From contig NZ_JACIIZ010000018.1 in assembly GCF_014205765.1 (NCBI RefSeq), forward strand, positions 1 to 64,000: 64,000 bases of DNA. The letters are read 5' to 3'. Positions 27,526 through 37,600 of the stretch are shown here, piece by piece. The notes beneath the pieces are model-generated. The model searched no databases, was not told where the DNA came from, and was given only the letters and a program-made list of their open reading frames with translations. Made by a program: the position numbers and the translations under genes. The stretch comes from Nitrospirillum iridis (GTDB lineage: Bacteria; Pseudomonadota; Alphaproteobacteria; Azospirillales; Azospirillaceae). The first letter of the stretch is position 1, and every line of letters starts with the position of its first letter.

Positions 27526-27583
27526 GCGCCGTAGTAAGGCGCAATGTTCTGCCGTTCCGTGTACTGGAGAAAGCTTTCCGACG

Positions 27584-28972
27584 ATGAGGCAAAGTCCACA
27601 GCGGCGCATTTCTCTTGTGGCGAAGGACGCTCGCCATATCCTTCATCCTTGGGCGGATCTCACCAGTCTCGGTCGGCAAAACTCCCTGGTCATCAGCGAA
27701 GCCGATGGCATCAGAGTTACGGACAGTCAGGGTAAGACATATCTCGACGGAATTGGCGGGATGTGGTGCATCACGGTTGGTTACCGGCATCGAGATCTGA
27801 TCGCTGCGATGCGTGCCCAAGCGGAAACAATGGTATATTTCACCCCGTTTGGCAACGTTACGAGCGAACCAGCGTCTCAATTGGCGAGTCTTCTATCGGA
27901 GCTCTCGCCAGGAGATCTGAACCGTGTCCATTTCACAACCTGTGGCTCGACCGCCGTCGAATCTGCGGTCCGCATCGCTCATTATTATTTCTCATGTCGA
28001 GGGCAGCGGCAGAAGCGTCACGTCCTGGCGCAGACCAATGCGTATCACGGCAGCACCTATCTTGCTGCCTCGTTATCCGGCAAGGCAGTGGACCGTACCC
28101 ATTTTCATTATGAGGGCGGATGGGTGCATCACCTTGAGAGCCCCGCCTTCGATCCCGACAACTCGACTGTGTCAGCGGCGGAGCGTCTCGATCATCTGAT
28201 CGCGGGAATGGAACGGGCGATTGCGCGGATCGGGCCCGAGCAGATCGCCTGTTTTGTGGCAGAACCGATACTCGCCTCGGGCGGGGTGCTCATTCCGCCG
28301 CCAGGCTACCATCAGGCTGCGCTCGACCTCTGCCGTCAACACGACATTCTTTATATTTCGGACGAGGTCGTCTCCGCGTTTGGTCGACTGGGCCATTTTT
28401 TCGCGTCGGAGACGCGGTTCGGGATCGTTCCCGATCTGTTGGTCACAGCCAAGGGAATTACCTCGGGATATCAGCCGCTCGGGGCCGTCCTCCTTTCCGA
28501 TCGCATCGCTGACGCGCTGGTCGAGGCCGCCGACCCCGCCAAGCCGGTGTTGTCGAATGGCTTCACCTATTCCGGGCATCCGGTCGCCTGCGCGACGGCA
28601 ATCGCGAATATCGCTGTCATGCAGCGCGAGAAGATCTGCGAGCATGTGCGCGACGTCGGGCCCTATTTCCTCGAACGCCTACGGGGATTGCGCAATTGGT
28701 CGATCGTCGCTGCAGTCAGGGGAGATCATCTCATGGCCTGTGTCGAATGCCACGTTCCCGGTGAGACCGGTCCGACGCCGCGTAATCAAGCGCTCGCGCG
28801 CGCCGTCGACGCGTATTGCGCACGGTCCGGACTCCTGGTGCGGCCATACGAGAATCTTTGCATCCTGTCTCCGGCCTTGATCATAGTAAAGGAGGAGATT
28901 GACCAAATTGTCGCAATCCTGGACGACGCCCTCGCGCGTGCGGAACGCGATCTCTGGGCTGGGGCATTTTAG
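27584..28972 (+). CDS. Class III (omega-type) aminotransferase
   Basis: 462 residues from ATG 27584, with GGAGAAAG upstream. The fold-type I core is intact: GSTAVESAVRIAHYY, then NAYHGSTYLAASLSG, FVAEPILASGGV, the PLP-ring Asp in YISDEVVSAFGRLG, and the PLP lysine in VTAKGITSGYQPLGA (about residue 290). Class III enzymes take terminal amino groups and produce aldehydes. In a sulfonium route this would convert the decarboxylated S-methylmethionine (DMSP-amine) to DMSP-aldehyde. A general omega-amino-acid or diamine transaminase is the alternative. It is followed by the decarboxylase 113 bases on, same strand. Confidence 0.9.
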   Translation: MRQSPQRRISLVAKDARHILHPWADLTSLGRQNSLVISEADGIRVTDSQGKTYLDGIGGMWCITVGYRHRDLIAAMRAQAETMVYFTPFGNVTSEPASQLASLLSELSPGDLNRVHFTTCGSTAVESAVRIAHYYFSCRGQRQKRHVLAQTNAYHGSTYLAASLSGKAVDRTHFHYEGGWVHHLESPAFDPDNSTVSAAERLDHLIAGMERAIARIGPEQIACFVAEPILASGGVLIPPPGYHQAALDLCRQHDILYISDEVVSAFGRLGHFFASETRFGIVPDLLVTAKGITSGYQPLGAVLLSDRIADALVEAADPAKPVLSNGFTYSGHPVACATAIANIAVMQREKICEHVRDVGPYFLERLRGLRNWSIVAAVRGDHLMACVECHVPGETGPTPRNQALARAVDAYCARSGLLVRPYENLCILSPALIIVKEEIDQIVAILDDALARAERDLWAGAF

Positions 28973-29085
28973 ATAAAGGAGATACGTCGCCCGCTCAATT
29001 TTGGCTGATAACGTGAAGATGTGGATGAGAAATGAAATATGTCGGGTGTTTTCTTGTTTGAAACTCCTCCTTTTGGAGAGGTATT

Positions 29086-30516
29086 GTGACAATGTCGCCC
29101 TCTACCCTCGACTGTCGTGGCTTGACGGAGGCGCTGTCGATCCTGCGGATCAAGCAGACCATCTGTTCCGGCACCCGCGTTGAGGCGCCGCTGCTGGTCG
29201 TGTTGGGGGCGGATTGCGGATCTGAACGGGTTTCAAACGCACTCGGCAACCTGGCTGACCGCGTGCAGTACGTTATCTCCGACGCTGCCCCGACGGGCGA
29301 AGACTTAGCGGCGGTACCATCGACATGGTGGCAACGGCATGATCTCCGCTACCGAGATGGCCGTCTCCACCTCGGCGGCGTGGACCTCGCCGAACTGGCC
29401 ACGCAAATCGGTACGCCATCCTACGTTTACCGGGCCGCACGGGTCAGGGAAAACATTGAACGTCTGGACGAGGCAATGTCGTCCGCCGGGATCGACCACA
29501 GACTTTATTACGCGATGAAGGCGAACAGATCGCCCGCTCTGTTGTCATATTTGCGTACTTTAAATCTGTGCGGTGTCGACGTTTGTTCTGCGGGAGAATT
29601 GCTGCACGCCGTCAGTTGCGGGTTTCCCGCCGACGCGATCTCGTTCACCGGTACGTCGCTCACACGTCACGACATCCAAGCGTTGTCCGCTTTCAAGCAA
29701 GTCCGGGTCAATTTGGACTCGCTCGCTTCCTTGAACAGTCTTGGACGGGCATGTCCGGGTCGGGCTGTCGGTCTCCGGGTCAATCCCGGCCGAGGGCTCG
29801 GCTATCACGGCGACAGTCGATTGAACTACAGCGGCGCGGCGACGACGAAATTCGGAATCTATCCTGATCATGTCGAGGAGGCGAAGGCCATTGCCGCGAC
29901 ATGGGACTTGCGGATCGTCCGCCTTCACGTCCACGCCGGATGCGGCTATCTCGACAACGAGTTGGGACAATTGGCGGATATCTTCGAGATCGTCGGCGAA
30001 CTCGCGGCACAGTTCGCGGACCTCGAAGAAATCAATATCGGAGGTGGGTTGGGTGTTCCGCACGTCGCGGGCGACAAGGCGCTCGACCTCCGGTCCTGGG
30101 CCGCGGTTATCGCACGACACTTTGCCGGCAGCGGCCTGCGCGTTGCGGTCGAACCGGGAGACTATCTGGTGAAGGACGCCGGATTGCTGCTCACCACGGT
30201 GACGTATGTGGAGCGGCGAAGGGATGTTTTGTTCGCCGGCCTCGACGCGGGCTTCAATCTGGCGATGGAGCCAGCCTTCTATGGGCTGCCGTGCGAGCCA
30301 GTGGCGGTGGCGCCGCGATCGGACGAAGAGACCGAAATCTACACCATCGTCGGCAATATCAACGAGGCTCTCGACCGATGGGCGACCGGTCATCGGATGC
30401 CGCGGCTGCAGGAGGGCGATTACGTCGCCCTGCTGAATTGCGGCGGCTATGCCGCCTCGATGCGGTCGGATCACTGCTTGCGCGGCCAAGCCAGGGAGGT
30501 TTTTTTGATTGATTAG
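29086..30516 (+). CDS. Type III PLP-dependent decarboxylase with altered substrate motif
   Basis: 476 residues from GTG 29086 (GGAGAGG at 29073-29079; ATG 29092 is equally possible). After an unusual 90-residue N-terminal extension comes the alanine-racemase-fold barrel of diaminopimelate/ornithine decarboxylases: PLP lysine in YYAMKANRSP, HVHAGCG, the phosphate-binding INIGGGLG, and AVEPGDYL. The motif that in the family reads C-E-S-x-D and binds the distal amino end is here VGNINEALD, so the catalytic Cys is gone. A substrate without a distal amine, such as S-methylmethionine, would fit. It lies 90 bases before the S-methyltransferase-like gene. The decarboxylase family is sure; the substrate is inferred. 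Confidence 0.85.
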   Translation: MTMSPSTLDCRGLTEALSILRIKQTICSGTRVEAPLLVVLGADCGSERVSNALGNLADRVQYVISDAAPTGEDLAAVPSTWWQRHDLRYRDGRLHLGGVDLAELATQIGTPSYVYRAARVRENIERLDEAMSSAGIDHRLYYAMKANRSPALLSYLRTLNLCGVDVCSAGELLHAVSCGFPADAISFTGTSLTRHDIQALSAFKQVRVNLDSLASLNSLGRACPGRAVGLRVNPGRGLGYHGDSRLNYSGAATTKFGIYPDHVEEAKAIAATWDLRIVRLHVHAGCGYLDNELGQLADIFEIVGELAAQFADLEEINIGGGLGVPHVAGDKALDLRSWAAVIARHFAGSGLRVAVEPGDYLVKDAGLLLTTVTYVERRRDVLFAGLDAGFNLAMEPAFYGLPCEPVAVAPRSDEETEIYTIVGNINEALDRWATGHRMPRLQEGDYVALLNCGGYAASMRSDHCLRGQAREVFLID

Positions 30517-30606
30517 AACATCTTGGCGGTAGCGGCGGACGGTCGTGTCGACGCGACCGAACAGTCATAGTCGAAGCTGTAATTCGCGCTTCATGGGGAT
30601 GAGTAG

Positions 30607-31515
30607 ATGTGGGCAGAGAGCGTGCGCCCGGCGTGGCGGGAAGATCTCGACGGCGCCGCTCCAAGCTTTGCTTTCGATCCATCCGATTCCTGGACCGTCG
30701 CGTTTCAGGCCGGGTTGGCGCGTGCCGAGTTGAGCGGCCGGCGCGTTTACGAGGTCGGGATTGGCACTGGCACGAACATGGCGTTCATGCTGCAGCATTG
30801 CGCTGCCGCATTCGTGTCGGGCAGCGATCTCGATCCACGCCTGCCGGCGTTCGCGCGGCGGTTCATCGGACGCATGGCCCCAGAATTGCTGGATCGGTTT
30901 CGCCTGATCGCCGGCTCCGTCAACCTCATCGACACGCCGGCTGCGATGGCAGAGGTCTCGGCGGCAGACGTCGTCGTCGGTTGCCTTCCTCAGGTGCCCG
31001 ATTGCGAAGATGAAATGTACGAAGCCTTCCATCTCGCCCAGTTGGAGCGGCCGGCCGGAAGCAGCCAGCGAGCTGCCGATCACATTGCGCATTATTATCC
31101 TTGGGCAAGGTTCAACGACTATCCATTCAACTCGGTGGGCCTTGGATTGAACGAGGCTCTGCTGCGAAGGGTTCGGCGTTGCGCCCCCCACGCACAGGTC
31201 ATTCTGAATTTCGGCTGCCGGATCGGCAAAGGCGTCTTGTTGAATCTGTTCAAATCGAACGGCTATCGGCCGGAGGAACTTGCTTCGCGCATCGTCCGCC
31301 ACCACGACGGCACCAGCATTTCGTTCTTCGTCGCTCTCGAGGCGGCCATGCGCGGAACGGGGTATGAGCGCGACTTTCGATGCGAATTCTATACCGATCC
31401 GAGTGGCGCGACCGTTATTCCTGCCAGTGAAGCCCAAGAGCGGTTGGATATCGATCCGACAACGCCGCTTTATCACGAAATCTGCGTTCTGCGCGGACAT
31501 CCCATAAATGGATAG
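30607..31515 (+). CDS. Methyltransferase related to methionine S-methyltransferase (MMT/MmtN type)
   Basis: 302 residues. SAM motif I is VYEVGIGTGTNMAF (about residues 47-60). Two stretches recall the methyltransferase domain of plant MMT: VVGCLPQVPDCED, where MMT has VGCIPQ, and VILNFGCRIGKGVLLNLF, where MMT has the NMGGRPGQGV region, followed by TSISFFVALE. MMT makes S-methylmethionine from methionine, the first step to DMSP in plants and some bacteria (MmtN). The next gene upstream is a decarboxylase and the next downstream a megasynthase with a non-amino-acid A domain. In the Burkholderia bur pathway this step uses a SET-domain enzyme, so this would be a substitution. Family recall is from memory. 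Confidence 0.72.
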   Translation: MWAESVRPAWREDLDGAAPSFAFDPSDSWTVAFQAGLARAELSGRRVYEVGIGTGTNMAFMLQHCAAAFVSGSDLDPRLPAFARRFIGRMAPELLDRFRLIAGSVNLIDTPAAMAEVSAADVVVGCLPQVPDCEDEMYEAFHLAQLERPAGSSQRAADHIAHYYPWARFNDYPFNSVGLGLNEALLRRVRRCAPHAQVILNFGCRIGKGVLLNLFKSNGYRPEELASRIVRHHDGTSISFFVALEAAMRGTGYERDFRCEFYTDPSGATVIPASEAQERLDIDPTTPLYHEICVLRGHPING

Positions 31516-31611
31516 ACGATCCGATCAGCGCCACGAGACCGGCCTGTAGCGTGGTCTTCGAAAGGGACTCCTGAATATTCGCGATAAATACGCCGGGAAA
31601 ATTCTAGGGGG

Positions 31612-34600
31612 ATGATGATGGATGCCTCGACGATGAAATCGACAAAAATGTCCGATGGGGTCGAGGCTGTCACCTTGGCACGGCCTGAAAATGCGAGTTT
31701 GCGGCTATTTCTTTTCCCGCACGCCGGCGGCAATCACGACAGCTTTCGTGACTGGGCATCCCACTTGCCGAAAGATATCGAGATCATCTCGTATTCGCTG
31801 CCGGGGCGCGGCCGGAAGCCCTACACGCGGCCCTATACCGACTGGACTTCCCTAGTGGCCGATCTGGCCGAACTGGTTGCCGGATATACGGATGGCATGG
31901 CGACGGCATTCTTCGGCCACAGCTTCGGCGCCTTGCTCGCATTCGAGGTCTGTCGCGAGATTTCCAGGACAACATTGCGGGCCCCGAATATCCTCATGTT
32001 ATCGGCCCACAAGGCGCCGCATCTTTCTGAATCTGGTGATAACAGGTCTTCCCTTCCTCAAGAGCAATTTCTCGAACTGGTCCGGAACTGGGGTCTCATA
32101 CCCGAGGAGTTTTTCAAGAACCAGGATTTGCTCCAATTCATACTTCCGCCTCTTCGGGCCGATTTACGCCTGGATGAAGGTTATAAATGCCAGACGGGTA
32201 ATAGAACCGGCCGGCGGCTGGAAGTTCCTTGCGTGATATACGGCGGATCGGATGACAAGACAGTCGCAGCGGCAGAGCTTCAGGCGTGGCGCGAGCATTT
32301 CGATGGGCAGGCGTCGTTTCAGATCGAAATCTTCCAGGGTGGCCATTTCTACACCATCAGCGCGCAAGCCGCTCTCCTGGACAGTATCGAACGGCAATTG
32401 GATCGCGTGCGTAAGGCGGTGGAGCCCTCGATCATCGTGGCGCGCCAGAACGATAGAAGACCCTATCGGAATATCTGGGCGCGCTTCGAAGACTGCGTCG
32501 CCGTCCAGCCGGACGCGCTCGCGCTGGTCGATCATCCACGGCGATGGTCTTATCGGGAGCTCGGCGCCTGTGTGCGGGCGCTCGGGACCGAGTTGACCGC
32601 GCTCGGGATCAGCAAGGGCGATGCCGTCGGCCTGTACTTTCCACACGACGCCGAATATTGCATCAGCCTTCTGACCTGTTGTGCGATCGGGGCACCGGGC
32701 TGCCTGCTCGAGAAGAATTGGCCGCCCGTCCTGCTGGCTCAATTCCTGGAAAGCGCAGACGTCAAGCTCGTCCTCACGACGCCGGAACTTGCGGCCAGCC
32801 TGCCGGCTTCGTTCCAGGCGCCCGGTAGGCATCTCGTCCTGCACCAAGATCGATGGTCGAAGATCGACTTGGCTCATGACGGCTCGCACGCGTTCGGGGA
32901 TGTCGAGCCGGATGATATCGCGCTGATCTCGATGACGAGCGGGACCTCCGGCACGCCGAAGGCCGTGCTGAACACATATCGCGGCTGTCTATACTGTTTT
33001 GATGCCCGCTATGAGCTCTATCCCTATCGGGACGGATCACAAGACGGGCTGAACGCGTTCTTTGCCTGGGAATGCCTTCGGCCGCTCCTGCAGGGAAGAA
33101 CCGCCGTGGTCATTCCCGATGCCGACATTTTCGACCCTGTCCGGTTCGTGACCGCGCTTGAGGTATTCGACATCACGCGCATTGTCGTTCCCCCCGCTTT
33201 GTTCGAGAGCGTGCTCGATCATCCGGTGATCGGCCCGACGCTGGCGGACCGGCTGCGCCACATGGAGATCTGGTTCCTGATGGGCGAGGTCGTGCCGACC
33301 CGTATCGTCGAGAAGGCCGCTCGTCTGCTGCCGGGCCATGTGCGGCTTGTCAATTCGTATAGTACATGGGAAAGCCTCGATATTTCATTCGCCGACCTTC
33401 TCCCGCAGCCGCAACCCCAGACTGGGAGATCGTCTTTCGCGCCGGTCGGCCGGCTCTTGAACGACAGTGCGGCGATCCTGCTGGACGAGGACGACATTCC
33501 GGTGCCGTATGGCGCCGTCGGCGAGCTCTATGTCGCGAGCCCTGGAGTCGCCGTCGGTTATCTGAACGACGCCGCGAAAACCGCCGAGCGCTTCGTGTCC
33601 TGTCCTGCGGCGCTCGCCGATTCGGCTTTTGCCGATGCGATCTTTTACCGGACAGGCGATCGCGCGCGTTTCCTGGCGCAGGGCGAGATCGAGGTGCTCG
33701 GTCGGGCCGGCGATACGGTCAAACTGCGCGGCTTCAAAGTCTCTTTGCGGGCGATCGAGGTCGTTCTCGAGGAACAGGCGGGGGTTTCCCGCGTCGTCGT
33801 ACGACCTGTCCTCGACAGCCAGACGAAGCAGCCCGAGAGCCTCGTCGCCTATATTATCGGAGATCACGGCAAACCATCGGAAACCGTGCTTGCGCGGTTG
33901 CGCCAGAAGGCGAGGCGCGACCTGGCCGAGTATGCGCGGCCGCGGCACTTCATCCCGCTCGAAGCGCTGCCTATCAGCCGAAGTGACTCGCGCAAGCTCG
34001 ACCTATCGGCGCTTCCCTCGCCGCAGGACGACCTTTCCCATGAGGAAGCGACCGAGGACTCGCTCACCGCCGTGGAGCAGCGTGTTGCCGCGGTCTGGCG
34101 TGACGTCCTCGGCGTTCAAAGGATTGGACTCGACGACAATTTCTTCGACCTCGGCGGCAATTCCCTCACTGCGGCTCGATTGTCGGGGCTCATGGCGGCG
34201 CGGTTGGGCCTCTCCTTGCCGGTGGTCGAGGTGTTTCAGTTCAGCACCTTGAGGGCGATGGCCCGATATTGTTCGAGCCAGGCGGCAAACGGCGGGAAGG
34301 AGGTCCTGCGAGGCCGGCGGCTCCGCGCCCCGCAAGCCACCCCAAAACTGGCGGTGGTCGGCATGGCGGGACGTTTCCCAGGGGCGGCGAATATCGAGGC
34401 TTTCTGGGCGAACCTGGAGGGCGGGGTCGACTCCCTCAGCCATTTCTCCAAGGAGACGTTGCGCCAGAAGGGCGTGCCCGAGGCCGTTCTGGCACATCCG
34501 AAATGGGTCGCCGCCGGACAAGTATTGGCCGACGCGGACATGTTCGACGCAGGGTTCTGGGGCATCGGCCGCCGCGAGGCCGAGATCATCGACCCGCAGC

Positions 34601-37600
34601 ATCGGGTATTCATCGAAGTCGCATGGACCGCGCTGGAGCAGGCGGGATACGCGCGGCGCGACAATCCCTACCGCGAACGCACCGGCGTATTCGCGTCTTG
34701 CGGGCTCGACGGCTATCTCATCCTCCATCTGGCGGGAGGCGGGCTGAAAGATCCATTGGATCCCGGCGGATTGTTCCTGACGGAAATCGGCAACGAAAAG
34801 GACTACATCGCGACCAGGGTAGCCTATCTGCTGGACCTCGGGGGGCCAGCGATAACGGTCACATCAGCTTGTAGCAGCGCGCTCGTCGCGGTGGCCCAGG
34901 CCGCTCAATCCATCGTTAGCGGACAATGCGACATGGCGATTGCGGGCGGCGCGTCGATCAATTTTCCCAATTTCGGATATTGCTACGAGGAGGGGTTGGT
35001 CGGCAGCGTCGATGGCTACGTGCGGCCATTCGATGCCGAGGCGAGCGGTACGCTTTTCGGCGACTCGGTCGGTGCCATCGTCTTGAAGCGTCTCGATGAC
35101 GCCATCGAGGACGGCGATCACATCTGGGGCGTCCTGACCGGCTTCGGCGTCTCGAATGACGGACGCATGAAAGCGGGCTATGCCGCGCCGAGCGCGCGGG
35201 CGCAGGCGCAATGCATCTCCGACGCCATTGAAATGGCCGGAATCGGCTCCGAACAGCTCTCTTATGTGGAATGTCATGCGACCGCGACGCATGTCGGTGA
35301 CGCCATCGAGCTGAGCGGGCTGCTCGACGCGTTTTCCCGCCATCGCCGGGCCGACGCTTTCGCAGCCCGAAGCTGCGCCATCGGCAGCGTAAAGGGCAAT
35401 ATTGGCCACGCCAACTGTGCCGCGGGGATCACCGGTTTCATCAAGACGGTGTTGTCCCTGTACAATCGGAAGCTGGTCCCAACCGTGAATTACCGGACGC
35501 TAAATCCGAAGCTGGTCGAGTTCGTCGACTGCGGCGGGTCGCCATTTGTCGTCCAGGAGACATGCGGGGCCTGGACCGTCGCGGATCCAGCGACCCAGCT
35601 TCCGCGCCGTGCTGGGGTGTCGAGTTTCGGGATCGGCGGCACCAATGCCCATGTGATTCTTGAGGAAGCGCCGGAAATCGAGCCTAGCGGCGCCGATCGG
35701 GGATATACGAGACAGCTCCATCTGGTGACGGTCTCGGCCAAGAGTGCTGACGCCCTGCAACGCAACGCGGATGAGGTGGCGCGGTTCATCGAGGCCTTGC
35801 CCGACGAGGAGATTGCGCCCGCGATTCGATGCTTGCATGTCTCGCGCGAGGCTCATCCCCTGCGCGCCGCCGCCGTTTTCGCACCGGGATCGGCCGCCGG
35901 GCTGGACGAACTACGCCGCCTCGGCAGGGCATTTCCGGGAGGGCGAGCGCCTTTGGGCCAGAGCGCCACGGTCGCCTTCTGCTTCTCGGGCCAGGGCTCG
36001 CAAGCGGCAGGCATGGCACGCGGTCTCTATCGCGGCCGGGCCGATGGCGGCCGGTTCCGGCGGCATTTCGATGAAGCTTGTGCCGAACTGGCGCGCCATC
36101 TGCCGGGTAATCCCGCCGGCTTGATCCTCGAGGCGGACGACGACTCGGTGTTGCGGCCGATCGCGACGCAATGCGGATTATTCGCCGTCGAATTCGCGAT
36201 TGCTACGACATTGCTCGATCTCGGCGTGAAGCCGGTCGCTGTCGCCGGTCACAGCATCGGGGAATACGCCGCGGCGGTGGTTTCGGGTATCCACACCCTC
36301 GAAGAGGCTGCCGCATTGGTGGCCATCCGCGCTCAGGCGTCGGAGGACATGCTCCGGCTTGCCGACACGAGCCAGGGCGGCGGCGGGATGCTCAGCATCC
36401 TCGGTGACGAGGATCGGCTTCGGGACTGGCTCGACGGTCGGAAAGATCTGTGGCTGGCGGCCGAGAATGCTCCCGGCCAAGTCGTGGTGGCCGGAACGAA
36501 GAGGGCGCTGGAGCAGGCGGCCGTGGCCGTGGCCGGGGCGGGTTTCACCTGTCGTCCGGTCCCTGTCTCACATCCGTTTCACAGCGCGCTGATGTCGCCC
36601 GTGGCCGAACGGCTCGACGCCGTCGCATTCGGCTTAGACGCGCGCGTGCCGCGGATCCCGATGGCGAGCAACCTGACCGGAGCGTGGCTCGATACGACAT
36701 TCCGGCCGGATCGGTATTGGGGCCAGCATGTCGTTTCCACGGTCCGGTGGCGTGACGATCTTCGCAAGCTGCTCGAGTGGGAGCCGAACATCATCCTCGA
36801 GATCGGGCCGGGTAGCGTCCTCACCACGCTTACGAAGAAATGCCTGAAGCACTGGACCGTTTCGGGGCCGCTGCCAATTGCGGCCATGCCCGACGCGAAA
36901 AATGACGATCGGGACGACGAGGCCAGTTTCTTGCGAACGATCGGCGAGCTTTGGTGCAACGGCGTTGATCTGGATTTCGTGGCTTTCCACGACGGCGAAC
37001 GCGGCAGCGATGGCCGTCGTCCGACCCACCCCTTCGTTCCGACATATAGCTTCGAGCGGACCCGTTGTTGGACGAACCCCAATGCCTCGATTTACGTCTC
37101 AGAGGGGACGGCAGCTGCGCTGCCCGAGGTGGGCGGTGAGTCCGCCGACGCTGGCTCGGACTTGCTGATCCGCTTCGTCGAGAAGCCCGCTGCGCGGCTG
37201 AAGCTGTATTGCTTTCCTTACGCGGGCGGCACCTCGGGCGCCTTCCGATCTTGGGCTCGCGGTACGCCGCCTTGGCTCGACCTCGTCGCGGTAGAACCGC
37301 CCGGACGGAATGGTCGGTCCGCTTCCGCGGCCCGGCCGCAGGATCGCGACGACCCCGCCTCCTTCGATCTGGCCTTCTTGGACCGTCTGGCTGCCGGAAT
37401 TCGGGAAGACGCCGGGGCGAGCCCGGTCGCGTTCTGCGGCCTCAGCTTCGGCGTCTCGATGATGATGGATTTGTTGAGCGGGCCGCTCGCCGACTGGGCC
37501 CGGGGCGGGCGGGTGCGGGCGGTCTCGGTCGCCGGCCGGGTGGCGGTCACGGGGGCAGCCCAAGCCGAAGCGTGGCCGCTGGATGCCTTGTTGATGGCGC

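Noticed and set aside
27359-27880. 173-codon minus-strand frame before the aminotransferase
   Set aside because: Overlaps the aminotransferase N-terminus on the other strand and shows no known motif.
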